DNA from: Rhopalosiphum padi
Taxonomy: Eukaryota > Arthropoda > Insecta > Hemiptera > Aphididae
Length of the DNA stretch: 64,000 nucleotides
Direction: 5' to 3'
Assembly: GCF_020882245.1 (NCBI RefSeq)
Contig: NC_083597.1
Location: forward strand, 50,632,152 to 50,696,151
Shown here: one piece after another, positions 13,540 through 26,293 of the stretch
Position numbering within the stretch: the stretch's first letter is position 1
Layout: every line of letters starts with the position of its first letter
Made by a program: the position numbers and the translations under genes
The notes under the pieces: generated by a model
Database searches by the model: none
Told to the model about the DNA's origin: nothing
The model's input: the letters and a program-made list of their open reading frames with translations, nothing else

Positions 13540-16240
13540 AACGCTTAGACTGAGAGAGTGGTTTTACTTGTTCGGTTCCGCGAAATTCTGCTTTTATACG
13601 GTCACACGACACGATCATCGCCTCGACTTATATTTTTCGACCCTCGAAACGACACACGCATTATATATTAGATAGTGTACGTAATACGTATTATAGCCGG
13701 TATACATTATACGAGGTGGCCTTGTATCTCCTCAAAGTCAACACTACATGCCGACATAGCGTTCAGACACGACGGACCGCAATGCGCTATTGTATTCACT
13801 GTACACTCAAGTTTGTATCTACTTTGGCGTATATGGTATTGGTCGCCGCAGTTACGCGATTTTAATTCGACGAAAGCTCGATTTATTTTAACAAAGCGAT
13901 CTCTCAACGTGTAAATATAATTAAATAAAAACAAGCTTTGCGAATTATATACGGAATTTTCAGATGTGTGAAACAAACTTGTGGAAAAATCATTTATCAA
14001 ATTGTTTTAGTAAAATATATGGAACGACACACGAATTTAAAATTTTCGATTTAAGTTTTAATTATTACAGTTTTCTGCAAAAAAAGTTATATTATACATT
14101 ATATTGTGTTGTTTTGTGTGTGTGTGTGTAAAATACATATTAAACGATCGGCTGTCTACTGTAAACGATAACGTTTTTACAAAGGGCTTTAATAATATTA
14201 TCAAAAAAATCGCAGTGATTTAACAAAGGAAGATCTTTTACTAAAAATTTCCCACTTAACTTTTTATCAATTTCCTATAGACAAAAGTTAATTGTACACT
14301 AAATAAATATATTACATTATATATGTATAATTTAAAAGCGGCCAAAGACGGAGAATATGCTAAATTGTCTTTGTTTGCTAGCAAATACTGATAAATGTAC
14401 TCCAACGAAACTCCAAATTTAAACTCTCGGAATGTCGAGAAAAAAAACAACTAAAGTTGTACGGGGAAAAAACAATATTTGCATACAAAAATGGTCCACG
14501 TTACATCAAACAAGTTATTCAGGTCAATATAACAACGTCCTTATTCTCGAGTTATTATAATGGTTTACTGTTATTATTTACATTAAAAACCTATACCAGG
14601 AACCGGAAATTTACCACCAACAACTTTTATATAATATATCTGTATATATATCGGGTTTATTATATAATCAATAAAAATAATAATTGTATTATTAATTACG
14701 ACAATAATAAAATAATTATTATTCCGTGTTTATATTTGTTTTTTCACGACACGTTATTATACCGTATTATATAGTTATGATTGTAATACAACATTGTAAC
14801 GTCATAAATACAAATCAAAGTAAGAAAGAATAAATATAAAAAAACATTTATAGATTTTAAAGTGCTGTCGGTAAAAAATAAAGAAAAAACCATGACTTAT
14901 AAACTTTTAACGTCGACACTTCTCAGAGAACAGTCCGTTTTCTCATCTATATAGTATATATACATACAATATTCGATTTTAAGTTTTAACGAGATAACAT
15001 GCACTTCCCCCATACTTCGTCACCTGCGACATTATTACAACATCCGTCTCAACAGTTTCTCTCGTCCAATACATACCAAGAACCCTCAGTTTGTTTGCAG
15101 ACATCCCTCAAAAGGTGGATATTTTTATTTATATTGAATTTAGGGCTTTCGTCACGTTGATATTTTAACACTTAGTTTTTAAAATGAATAATGTAATGAT
15201 TAGGGCTGTAAATGCAATGGACTTAAAATCTTAATTTTATTAGTAATAAATTAGTAATATTTAAAAAAAAATGTTGGAAATAACGTTGTGATAGGAGTGG
15301 ATCCCGGATATTTATTAGCGGGGAGGGGGGTCTTTTGTATTTTAAACGTCATGTTATATAACTATAATTTATTAAGCCTGTTGAACTACGTAGCTTGTCG
15401 CATATTAATTAACATTGAAAATAAATAACATTTCAATCAACAATTTGAAAAAAAAATAAAAATAACTTTTGGTACATTGAAATAAAATTAATACTATTTA
15501 AGATACTAAATTTAAAATATTATACATTTCTAAATAATTAAAAATTATTAAAATACATAAGTAGGTACCTGTATAAATATGCAGATCAAAAATTATAAGG
15601 TAAAATATAATATTGTTTTTAAAAACCTGTCAATAACTTTATTGTTACTATAAAGTTTATAACAATGTTTGGAAGTATATAAAAAATAAAATGCGGGCAA
15701 TTACGACAAGAGCTGCAATAATGCGTCCCGTCACGTCTATGCGATTAGTAATTACTAACTTATACATAAAATATACACAATAAATACAATATTATACACA
15801 TATAAATAACAGTAAAAATTCAATTATATAATTTTTATTATTGTTTGAAGTAAATGCAATAATAATAAATTATATTAAATATTTTGGGAAAATTTGGGTT
15901 CATCACTCCATTGGCATATCTCTCATATCCGCTCCTGCGTTTTAATGATTATAGTATTATATCATAATATATCAAACTATGACTGAATCACGGCACGATG
16001 TGTAAGAAAAAAATAAAAATCAATTTTCAGACTTTTTATTATGTATTTAAATACTTAAACATTGTGAAACATTACATTTAAAAATACAAAATACTACACT
16101 CCGAATTACAATTCAACGTTAAACACTGTAATGGAATTTTGTCTGTTGACTTTGTTTCCAATGAATTTAAACCTTATTATAATATACAATTGTCGTATCA
16201 TAATAATAATTTGCATACCAAAATAAAATGAAATACCCAG
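13540..16240. other. AT-rich stretch without a supported gene
   Basis: After a moderately GC-rich shoulder to about 13920, the sequence is AT-rich and stop-dense. The longest forward open frame (about 14457-14774) encodes a Tyr/Ile/Asn-rich translation typical of AT-biased noise. A short G-rich patch lies at 15318-15330. Confidence 0.55.
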
Positions 16241-16458
16241 CTTGACGGATACGCCAGTCCCGGCCGGAGAGCTCTCTCGGACAAATAAGTAAGCGTTTAA
16301 GGATTAAAAGTAGATATTTGAAATATCTATTAAATCGACGTGTTAGTGTCTGCGTTTAATAAAATTACCTATTTAAAATACGTTTCGAAATTCGTAATTT
16401 TTTTATCTTTCATATCGATTTATCTTCGGTTATAGGGCAGCGGTTTGACGATTGTAAA

Positions 16459-16773
16459 ATGGAAAAGTTTAAAGCCGTCGGCGACCCGTCCGTTCGTGAA
16501 AACGAAAGCCGTTTCGCGTATACAAAACCGTACGTGGCCGCCGCCTCGCCCTCCGGCTGCTCACGTCCGCATACGACCAGGCGAGAGTTTTCCGCGGCAC
16601 GCCTCGAATGGGCCATAAAACCTATTTCGCCGGTACGTCGCGGGGAAAATAATCATACTGTCGCGGTGTTCCGTATATTATTATGCGCGTGTACGCATCG
16701 CGAGACGCGAAACGCGCACTCGGCCGGACGAAGGCGTGTGCAGAGGAATGGCGTGTATAGTGGTTTGCTTTAA
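16459..16773 (+). CDS. Unrecognised open frame in CpG island (doubtful)
   Basis: A 104-codon frame opens with ATG in an acceptable context (AAA before ATGG). Its first 60 residues are mixed and charged without repeat runs. A donor-like CG/GTACGT lies at about 16632, so only the N-terminal part might be exon. No domain, signal peptide or membrane segment is visible. The opposite strand is also open here, which is what high GC alone would produce. I do not recognise it and lean towards chance. Confidence 0.12.
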   Translation: MEKFKAVGDPSVRENESRFAYTKPYVAAASPSGCSRPHTTRREFSAARLEWAIKPISPVRRGENNHTVAVFRILLCACTHRETRNAHSAGRRRVQRNGVYSGLL

Positions 16774-16836
16774 AATTTTAATCTCGTCCTGTGCCGCCGC
16801 CGCCGCGAAACGGACTCCATGAAAAAGGCGCCGAGG

Positions 16837-16862
16837 GCTGCTGCTGCTGCTTCTGCTGCTGC
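16837..16862. repeat. Imperfect CTG trinucleotide repeat
   Basis: A run of GCT/CTG units with one TTC interruption. Confidence 0.85.
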
Positions 16863-17095
16863 AGGTGGTGGTTTTCGAGAGATGTAGTCTGCAGCAGTAA
16901 AGGGGTGGAAGGGTCAGGAGGGGACGGGCGAGGATTTAATTTACAGGCTACCGCGGCCACGGGACCTTTCGTTCGGGGACGGAGCCGGGCGCACGATATA
17001 GGAACCGAAAAACCACAATTCCTCGCGGACAGACGCACTGGGAATATTTATATACCTATACCTCCCATACCATATACACAGCCGTGTGTGCGGTG

Positions 17096-17113
17096 GGCGG
17101 CGGCGGCGGCGGC
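17096..17113. repeat. GGC trinucleotide repeat
   Basis: Six tandem GGC units. Confidence 0.9.
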
Positions 17114-17733
17114 GGACAGACCACCACTACTGTTTACGACTTTCTGTCCGCCGGATAAGTCTCGGCCATTTGTTACACCGCGGTGCGTATCCGGCGCATC
17201 TCCCACGGGGAATCAAGGTGGAGGTTGTATTTGTTCGCGTTTCTATATTTTTTCTTTCTTTTTCTCGCCCCCCCTTTCTTCTAGCCGCCGTCTTCTTCTT
17301 CATCTTCACCTACTCTTAGTTTTTGTCTTCCGTCGGTTCGCTTTTATTTCTATTCCGTCCTCCCCGCAGCGTGCGATGAAAATAACACACGCATATACGT
17401 ATTATAGTAGGTACGTATATATACATATATATAGAATCGTATTTTCGTACTCGCTATAATATATTATTATATAGATAGGTGTATGTATATATATATATAT
17501 ATAGCTATTACCTATATATGGAGAACCGATATTCTCCAAACCATTTGTCTTGCGATCCACTGCCGCCACCTGCCTATCGCTCTTCGCAGTGGTATAAGTC
17601 GTCCGCGCTATATATATTATATATTGTATATTATGTAGCTCGTTTCCCCCCCCCTCCTCCTCCTCCCACGCTTCCTATGAGTATATTATTGTCATACATG
17701 CGCCGCCCGATCGAAAACGAAATCAAAAAAAAT

Positions 17734-17750
17734 ACACACACACACACACA
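17734..17750. repeat. AC dinucleotide microsatellite
   Basis: Uninterrupted AC run directly after an A-rich stretch. Confidence 0.9.
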
Positions 17751-17942
17751 TCATCATCTATACACATATATTATGTATATATACATAATGTACAAGTATA
17801 AGCGCACATAAAAAATGTAACCCGCGATTATTAGGGCGTTTTGTCTGTGTCGCCGGCGAATCGGTCGCGCACTTGTCTCGAACTCGCGAGCGCGGAATTC
17901 CGCCACCCCCCTCCCCCGTTCAACCATCGATTACACATAGAA

Positions 17943-17960
17943 ATATATATATATATATAT
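17943..17960. repeat. AT dinucleotide microsatellite
   Basis: Nine AT units within the 16.2-18.6 kb island. Confidence 0.9.
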
Positions 17961-17990
17961 CTTCGTTCGTTGGCGTGTATATAATATACC

Positions 17991-18012
17991 TACCTACATA
18001 TATATGTAGGTA
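17991..18012. repeat. Perfect 22-bp palindrome
   Basis: The half-site TACCTACATAT is followed immediately by its exact reverse complement, and a TA run follows. Symmetry is complete over 22 bases. It may have arisen from the common TACCTA word plus TA slippage. Confidence 0.85.
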
Positions 18013-18559
18013 TATATATATATATGTATATTGTATAATATATATAATATAACGCGGCGACGAGGAAATGCACACGCACCGTATCTCTGCGCAACAATAA
18101 TACGCGTATATAATGTGTCGTACACAATATACGGTACGTATGAATAGCATATTTTTCATGTGCTCTGGTTTTGCTGCTCGACGTTTGCAAAAGACGGTTC
18201 GTGGGTGCGGCGGGGTGGGTGAACGATACGTTTGTGCGGAGTGAATGATGCGAAAATTCGAACGAAACTCGCCGAGGCATCAGAGCGCGCTAACAAATGT
18301 TTCGGGTTTCGCGTACGCTTTCCGATTTCGAGTATATCGATCAGCGACCGGATGTGTATAATAATAATAATATATCCATATAAGTATGTGTGTAGGTAGT
18401 GTACACAGGTAAATTCAATGTCACGCATGCGTGTTATATATTATGACGATTTTCATTTTATTTGTTTCACCACCGCGGTACATAATAATATGGTCGGACG
18501 ATTATTTCCGTCGAGCTACGTGCACGATGTATTATAAATTATAGATTTATTAAAAAATT

Positions 18560-20370
18560 GGTTTTACGAGGTCGTACATTATTTAAAGCGGCATTTTTTT
18601 TTTATCAATTATTACATATGATATGTATTAATTATTTATTAAAATTTATAAGTATATGTTATTATACATAGATATACATGTAGCTATTAAAAAGTAGGTA
18701 ATTGAATTTGAAAACGTCATTGTGTGTATAGAATATGATGGTTTCACACTTTAAAGTTGCGTGTACCCACCCCCACTACATCTATATGGGAACCCGTGTA
18801 TACTCTAATATTATAAATATGTATCGTTAATGGCTTTTTCTACATTCGTCATTCTTCCAAAGCTTCAATAAACCATCATTTTATAGATAAACACTGAATA
18901 TTTTTAATTTGATCTCAATCACTATACACTAAGTATATCCGTTATACGTGATATAGTTAATTATGTATATCTTATTGGATTTGGCCGGTGTTTTAATTTA
19001 AAATATTTGATCAAAAGAAAAAAACAAAAGATAGCATAAATTTATATTATGTCATCATCGTTGTAGGGGTTGTATCGACTTGCAAAAAATATAATTTATA
19101 ATAATGTAAAACACATAATCAAAATTAGAAGTCTAATCGTATAAATTACATTTTTCTTAATGAATATATTTTCGTTTATCTGAATTTCGTATAATGCGAA
19201 TTTAACATAATTGAATTTGTATATTATTATATCCCACAATTATTGTACAGTATACAATCAACCATTATAATGGCTAAGACAATGAGTCAGTCATTAAAAA
19301 TTACTTATCATTCGCATTTCTGTACATTATATTACGCAATGACGAGCTTATTTTTTATTCTCGTTGTATTGTATATTTATAACGTCGCATTGTTACCTGT
19401 TTTTTTTAAACGTTTTTGCAGTATTTTTACGATTCGTCCATTTGAACAACAAAAAAAAATAATTGAACAATGTATTATTGTACTTCTATATAATATTAGT
19501 ATTATAAATGTTTAATGTTTGTATTGATTAATTAGCACTTGAAAGTTTTAAATTTAAAATCTCCATAATATGTTGTTGTTTCTAATTTACTGACGGAAAT
19601 GTTCGTACACAATGATGTGATGTAGAACGATAAGGCGCGGGTGCAGGGTGATCGGTTAAAAGTTAATTTTCCGATAAACGGTTAGGTTAGGGCACGTCAT
19701 ATTAATGATTGATGTGTAAGTAATTCACGACGACAGTCTCCACTGTATAAACGGGTGTTTAAGTTATCGTCTTATCGATATAACATGCACGTGTATTTGA
19801 TGGTGGCCGCCGTTTCGCTAAACTCGACCTTTCCCGTTTTGACCAAGAAAATTTAAGATAATTTATTAGTCATTTTTAAATTAAATTAGCAATGCTTTTT
19901 AAATAATACTTTAAACCTATAGAACATTATTTAAAAACGTATGTCACATCAGATTATTATATCCTAAAAATGTTTACGTATACTCGCGTATAATATGCTT
20001 TTTAAAAATGTATACCTAGTAATTTCACCAGATCTATCTGGTAACGTTTTTTATTATATTCTTGTCTATCCTTCATTTTTACTCATTTTTTTTCCTGGAT
20101 TTCATTGCGTATAATATCTAACCAGCTTATTATTGACGAAGTATCGGTATAATTTACAAGATAACGATTTTTGGTTTATATTTTGAAACAATTTTTTATT
20201 TAATTATTAAATATTATTTAAAAAACATTTTCAATGTTTCGATTTAATTATAATTAAAATGTGTTTAGTCAAGGTTAGGTTAAATTTAGGTAAACGGGTA
20301 TTTGACCCAAATGCAAAAAATTGAATTCGGTCAAAGTTGCTCAGTGCCTTATTTGAGATAGGCGACCTCA
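18560..20370. other. AT-rich stretch, no supported gene
   Basis: AT-rich, stop-dense sequence. A hydrophobic 90-codon open frame at 19243-19515 is Tyr/Ile/Phe-rich and I regard it as noise. Two GGTTAGGTTA words lie here (about 19680 and 20274). Confidence 0.55.
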
Positions 20371-21000
20371 CCACTAAATATACCTACGCCGTGTAGACAT
20401 TATAATATGCACGTCGTGTCCAATTCGACTGGGTTGCATGGCCATAGCTAAACCTCGCAGGCATACCAGCTATACATAGGTACTATGTATACGCACAGTT
20501 CGTATTCAACTTACGACTCGGACTTGGACGTATAAGAAAGCGGAAACGACGACGAGGGGGCTGGCAAAGTTGCAGTGTTCGGAAACAACGAGTTGTAAAT
20601 TACTTAAGACACGTGGAAATGGCAGTCCGGTATTAAATCGGCGGCGAACCCGCAGAAGCAGCAATCGTGTGTATATACCGTGGCGTAAATACAAAGGACG
20701 ACTTTAGTACTTTTGGGGGAGGTTTAACGCCGCTGCGGCGAAAAAGGGTGCACATACCTACCTCTATAATAATAATAATAATAATAACACATAGTCGCTG
20801 CGAGCTTCATCAAATACCTACGGCCGCCACTGCGGCTATTATAAATATTTCGATATTGCGAATTCCGCAAGCTCACTTTTCGGTATGTACACTATTATAC
20901 ACGATCATTCTTTTTACCCGTCCGCGTATACGGCGCCCCTCGTCAACACAATACGTGCTACGTTCCTAATGTATTATAGCGGTGTGCGTGTTTGTTATTG
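20370..21000. other. CpG-containing island
   Basis: GC-richer patch with short open frames on both strands, interrupted by a TAA repeat. No recognisable coding sequence. Confidence 0.4.
20767..20787. repeat. TAA trinucleotide microsatellite
   Basis: Seven tandem TAA/ATA units. Confidence 0.9.
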
Positions 21001-21960
21001 TTATTTGTATTGGAGTTATTTTAGTAAGATATAAACTGTATAGATGACGTGTATAATATATAAAATACATTTTAATATGGGCCATAATATTCATAATATA
21101 AGGATTAGTATGTAATAATAAAAACGAAAATTCGTCGACTTATAACACACGCATAATAAATCTTATACAGTTAAAGTTTGTCTTTATGATTTTCGTCTCT
21201 TTGTATTCATAATAATATGCTAATAATAAGTTTGTAAAACTCTGCAATCTGAACAGGATGCATGTTAGAATTTACGTGTTATATAATATCATTACGACAT
21301 TACCGTCGTATTGAGTAAATGATCGATTTACCGACGAGTACTAATAGTAAGAACATAATTTTACTGTCTTTAAAAACACTGTAAATAGATAAATTATAAA
21401 ACCACGAATAACTATGCTTATACATAGGATTATATTTTTCAATAGCAAGTGGAAACTATATAATAATGAAACTCAAAATAAAATAAATAAAATAAGTTTC
21501 CCAAATCAAATTAGCCAGGTTGATCTCCTGCAGAACCTGAAACAGTATTGCCAGTCTATTATAATACTAGAGAAGTTTAAAATATTTTTTGTTATACTAG
21601 AACAAAAAAATAAAGCATCGATAGTGATAGTTAAACTTAAAAACATGATTTGGGATTTAATTATAAAATTATATAAACTAATAAAATTAATAAAAATAAA
21701 ATTAAAATAATGCTTTGAAATATATAGTTTATTAAAAATAATTTTAACAAACTTTTAGTATAATATAAAAAAAAAAAAATATAAATTAAATAAGCTAACA
21801 AATATACCATTAAATCTAAGCCTTGCAGACGTGTTGTACTTTTCCTAATTAAAGAACGTTGACAAGTGCAATAGTATTTTGTGTTATGTATTATATAAAC
21901 GTGTCATCATTTTAAAAGGCAAAACATAATAATTTTTCGGATTTCTTTTTGAGTAATATG
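21000..21960. other. AT-rich stretch, no supported gene
   Basis: AT-rich. The open frame at 21414-21710 encodes a Lys/Ile/Asn-rich low-complexity translation and is judged spurious. Confidence 0.55.
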
Positions 21961-21983
21961 TAGACACTTACGTAAATTTACAA

Positions 21984-22152
21984 TATAAAATAAATTCCTG
22001 ATCGCGTCGCCGAGACGCTCAGTTTTCGCTGCAACCTACCGGAAGTCTCGCAGACACGACTGCGCCACTGCTGCAAGGGTTGGAAAGCACTAAGGCCACG
22101 GGCGGGGCGTGCGGAAACAATCACGCATTGCACTGCACTGTTTGGCGTAAGT
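21984..22152 (+). promoter_or_regulatory. Candidate core promoter and untranslated first exon
   Basis: A TATAAAA box (21984-21990) lies 31-37 bases upstream of an initiator-like TCAGT (22019-22023), at the edge of an abrupt rise in GC. The GC-rich segment runs about 125 bases to a full-consensus donor, GC/GTAAGT, with the intron starting at 22147. A TA-TG microsatellite begins 9 bases after the donor motif. The TATA-to-Inr spacing is slightly longer than usual, and no DPE match was found. The motifs are seen directly; the promoter reading is inference. Confidence 0.22.
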
Positions 22153-22159
22153 ACGATAT

Positions 22160-22160
<1 letters not shown>

Positions 22161-22194
<34 letters not shown>
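22161..22194. repeat. Compound AT-TG microsatellite
   Basis: Six AT units followed by about eleven TG units. Confidence 0.95.
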
Positions 22195-22199
22195 ATGCA

Positions 22200-22845
22200 C
22201 TTATGTATTATTATGGTATAGCTGGTATGTCATCTTGGGGGGTGCGGTAAGACAATGACGACCCCGTGCCTCATACCACTGTGCACCCCACCCCTACACA
22301 ACCGTACTCTGAACAACGAGCCCCGTTCGGTCCGGCGACATCACTGCTCTCGCCGAATCACATAATAATGTGCACTGTAAACACAACAACGATATAATAT
22401 ACGTTCGTAAGACGTGTCACGGCCAGAACGGGCAAAGATCTTATGCGTCGCGCGTACATAGCACACGCCATGAAACGACCGTTGAGCATTTAGGCATATC
22501 GATGAAAAAAGTAAAAATATGAAAAAAACACGCATATATATATATTATTATTATCATACCGCCGTGAAACTTTCCTGTGTAATATTTGTATAATATGAAT
22601 ATATATAGGTAGGTATACGCGTGCTATTTTATTATATACGCACACTCGAAACTCTGCGGTTGCCTGTGACTTACAAAAAAAAAGCTTGTCGGCGAAAAAA
22701 TATTCCACGCAATTATATTCTTATAAAATATTATTCGTTTATTATAACGATGGAAAATTTAATGACTAAATTATTATGAACTATTTTTATTTTATTTTAT
22801 ACTTTTTTTTTTTTTTGCCGATTCCAATCGAAACTTCTGTAAAGT
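22200..22845. other. Mixed CpG-rich and AT-rich stretch
   Basis: CpG-rich to about 22490, then AT-rich with a 14-base T run at 22803-22816. Short minus-strand frames contain Tyr-Ile runs and are discounted. Confidence 0.4.
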
Positions 22846-22853
22846 GTGTGCAG

Positions 22854-23243
22854 TGTCGCGGTTCGATGGTTTCGCGGGGAATCAGACGAACGCTGTGTAT
22901 ATTATTATAAAATAAAGCTAGTGAATGATATTTCACGTCTTCTGCTCTTCACACCGCCCAATCACCCGCCGACCACCGCAGCAACGCACACTTTGTTCGT
23001 CGAGAGGCGTTTAATAATAACGCCGTCGAACCCATCCGGCGACGATGGCGAACCCTTTGCCGCAACCAACAAAATAATATATAATAATTATAATGCTGCT
23101 GGAGACGAGGAGCCCATAGACTATATAGGTACCACTCAAACGCGGGCACCACAACCGATGAACGGCACTCGGACGACCGTCGACCGGAAACCCTTTTATC
23201 AGTTTCCAATTAAAACACCAGTGCAGTGCGCTCAGTATTATAG
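22854..23243 (+). CDS. Candidate internal exon, unrecognised product
   Basis: A 390-base segment stays open in one frame. It is preceded by a T-rich tract (22803-22816) and an acceptor-like TGCAG ending at 22853, and ends at a consensus donor AG/GTATGT with the intron starting at 23244. Entry and exit phases are both 2, so the segment is symmetric. The translation is mixed (Pro, Thr, Asn, Asp/Glu), with an acidic stretch in the middle and no membrane segment. There is no early ATG, so it could only be internal. No family is recognised. The region is GC-rich and an 86-codon frame is open on the other strand, so chance is a serious alternative. Confidence 0.2.
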
Positions 23244-23339
23244 GTATGTTATATTGTATTACTATGTATATTACGTATTCTGGTGACTGTTCGATAATAT
23301 TATAAATTATTATTATGCAACGTACATTCTAATCCAACG

Positions 23340-25970
23340 GTTACGAAGAAAGCTACCACTACTCCGTCTTCGGAAATCCAATATAATATTATTATTAGAA
23401 TACAGATTATAGGTAAGTACCTATTTCATATTTATTTATATAATGCCCTGTCAAAGTGAATAACAGTTACCAAACATTTTTATAAAATTAACATTATTAC
23501 AGAATTTGTTTATTGGTGAGAGGTAGGTGTTTTACATAAATTTTAACAAGTTTAAATACAGCAAAACATCATTCAGACCGTCAAAATGAGCTTTGCGACT
23601 TTTTGTATCTATCTGCATATTATTACTGAATTCTCGATGAATAAGCTGTAAATTATATTATATCCAAAACAAAACGAAGTTTAAATTGTGGAAGTTACTA
23701 CTTATATATAAAATAAATTTATGTAGGAGTGTTTTATGAGACACGTATTGTTTGTAAACAATATCTATAAGTACATATTTATAATTTAAAATGACAATAA
23801 TTTTAATTTTTCTTGTATAAAAGTTTATAATTCTATAAAATATATAGATTTCATTGAGATTGTTCCTAAAATTGATAAAACAAATTATGTTTAATTGGTC
23901 GTAATCAATATGAAAGTACGAGTATGGAAGATGTGTGATATTTTAATTGAAATTGTTATCATTTTTGTTCGTCATAACTCACAACAATGTCTACTTAATC
24001 TAACAAAAAAAAAACATTTACTGTATAGTTAATATTATAATGTTATATAAATAATAATGATTTAATAAAAAGAAAAATAATAACCAAAATGTGCATCTGA
24101 GGTAAATTACTACAATTATTACGATCAAAATATTATTAGGTGATTATTTTGTTAAGAAGTAAAAAAGTTGAAAATAAGAAAACCCATTTAGCAAATATTT
24201 ACATTTTTTGTAGATGTTTTGTAACTGCATTTTACTAAGGGTAATAAATATATTTTGATGACAAAATTATGTTACATCTAACCTAACCTTAAAGTTTACA
24301 GCTTTATAGGTTTCGATTCTTCAAAATAAAAATGTGAAGGTTTAGCTTAACGACTATGGAGTATTTATCATTATCCTACTTAACACGTTAAAAACATTAA
24401 AAGAATAAATAAAAATGTGTGATACCAGAGTACGAATATATAATAATATAATTTTGTTATGCCTTTTCTTAAACATAAAACTTCTTTAGAGTGATTACAA
24501 TTAAGATATCGTTAATATCCAATCTTTCAAATTTATTACTCAGATTTGATAACCGTATCGAGAATATTATGAGAAAATTACCAGTATTTACGAATTAATT
24601 GTAAATAATTGCAAATTAGTTTTAAGAATTTAGAAATATTATTTTTTTTGTTTCTATAAATTTACAAGACTTTTGCGTGTTCATTTCAATTGATTTGAAA
24701 AATGTGACAATACATGGCAAATTATTATAATCAATTGAAGATTTATTTCTAAAAATTGATTTGTTAATCGATTTTTATTTTTTGATTAATTTTATAAATT
24801 TTTTTACGTATACTTAAATGTTCATATAATCTATTCAAATTCCGTTCAAACCAATAGCAATAACGTTATTTAATCTCTTAAAAAATGAAACTATACTTTT
24901 ACTTGTGACAAATCAAGATGTGTCCTCTAAATTCTTGAATCTGAATAATCTAAATTAAAATTACTCTAACTTAACTAAAGATTTTATGATTTATTTAGGT
25001 ATAATAATTAATAATTATACATTTTACGGATAAAAACAGATAAAATGAAGAGTAGCCAGGATAGGATACCAGTGCCACTGTGGGTGGACTATTTAACCCA
25101 CAGCGTTTATACATCGATATAATACACCATTGCAATTTAATACCATATAATAGTACTATAGTATATATTATCAATTATCATATATCTACGCAGAATACAT
25201 GTCCACAGTTCCACGGTCGTACAGGAGTGAATAATCATGTCTACGAAATCCCACCGGACGTCGATTATAATAGAACCTATACTTCGTGCCAAAAACCTCG
25301 AAAATACAGGCAATATAGGCATTATACACGACATTAAAATAATACGTAAAAGACATACAATAGATGTTTAACTCGTACAAAGTATACACATACAAATACA
25401 AGTTGTGGTTTTATATGGACACCTTTTATAATAATAATATTCAAGTTTAATTATATGAGATAGTATATTTTCGTTTTCGTTTCCGGAGGGACCGGATTCC
25501 TTTGAAAATATTTATAACCAAAAACAATGACACGATAATATTATATAGGCCGTTTCCCACTTGCAAATCCCAAGTCAGGTCCAAATAAAGAGTTATGACT
25601 TTATTATTTTATATTAGGTACACCGTAGTGCGTGCGACGCTATAAGCTTCAGATTCGTACGTTATACGTTATTATTATTTTACGTACACATAAGTACAAT
25701 GCGGCAAACAAACGAAGCGTGTAATTAATGGATAATATTTAATACACATTATAACCGTTTTAAAAAACAAAACTTAAACCGTGTTCACTGGTTGGTTTGT
25801 TTTTATAACTACGCACAATTTTGACGATATACTTAGATAAGCTGCTTAAAAAAAATTAAAGCCTTGAAAGTTTCTTCATATTTGATATTGTATATTATAT
25901 TATACGAAATCAAACCTTAATACCTAACTTTTTTTAAAGTATCTCGCTCGTGTATATGCGTATTATACTA
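23340..25970. other. AT-rich desert
   Basis: AT-rich sequence with no supported gene. A small hairpin with 8-bp arms (CTGTGGGT and ACCCACAG) lies at about 25077-25102, next to weakly biased short open frames that I regard as noise. Confidence 0.55.
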
Positions 25971-26013
25971 TTATAGTAGGGGTCAAACGTATGTGCGGTT
26001 GGTGACTCCGCCT
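25971..26013 (+). repeat. Left terminal inverted repeat of the MITE-like element
   Basis: Matches the reverse complement of 26251-26293 at 41 of 43 positions. Confidence 0.85.
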
Positions 26014-26250
26014 ATACCTCGAGGCGATATTACACAGGATATTCTCCAGTTCTTCATACACCAACTGTTGGCGGGATATAAGAAATCAAATATCTTTATT
26101 AGCGGTTTTAACGGTTTTTTTCAATTCCACAAGGTAGTATATACAAGGTGTAGTCAGTAAAAAATTATTTAATTCAATCGTATACATTTGAAATGAGCGC
26201 GCCTTCGGTATACCTAAAATATCAGGTTTTAATTTGCCGACGGCGATAGG

Positions 26251-26293
26251 AGGCGGAGTCACCAACTGCACATACGTTTGACCGCTACTATAA
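26251..26293 (-). repeat. Right terminal inverted repeat of the MITE-like element
   Basis: Inverted partner of 25971-26013. Similarity stops abruptly on the inner side after the shared CCGCCT. Confidence 0.85.

Larger units (their letters stand above)
16240..18560. other. Largest northern CpG-rich island, microsatellite-laden
   Basis: About 2.3 kb of GC-richer, CpG-rich sequence containing CTG, GGC, TA and CA repeats, pyrimidine-rich runs and a 22-bp palindrome. Open frames of up to 222 codons occur on several frames of both strands at once, which points to lack of stops rather than coding. The composition fits a promoter-associated or untranslated-exon island of a nearby gene. No protein family is recognised. 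Confidence 0.4.
25971..26293. mobile_element. 323-bp MITE-like element with 43-bp inverted termini
   Basis: Two 43-base segments, 25971-26013 and 26251-26293, are reverse complements with only two mismatches. Their shared core includes GGTCAAACGTATGTGC and GTTGGTGACTCCGCCT. The 237-base interior has no coding sequence. The outermost symmetric bases are TTATAGTAG and CTACTATAA, so a TA target duplication (Tc1/mariner type) is possible, but the exact boundary is hidden by the local symmetry. Length, termini and lack of ORF fit a non-autonomous DNA transposon. The superfamily is not established. Confidence 0.75.

Noticed and set aside
14457..14774. 105-codon forward open frame
   Set aside because: Low-complexity Tyr/Ile/Asn translation starting at TTG in AT-rich DNA.
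16791..17459. 222-codon forward open frame
   Set aside because: It encodes Cys runs from the CTG repeat, Ala runs from GGC, and Phe/Ser runs from pyrimidine tracts, and it starts at a non-ATG codon.
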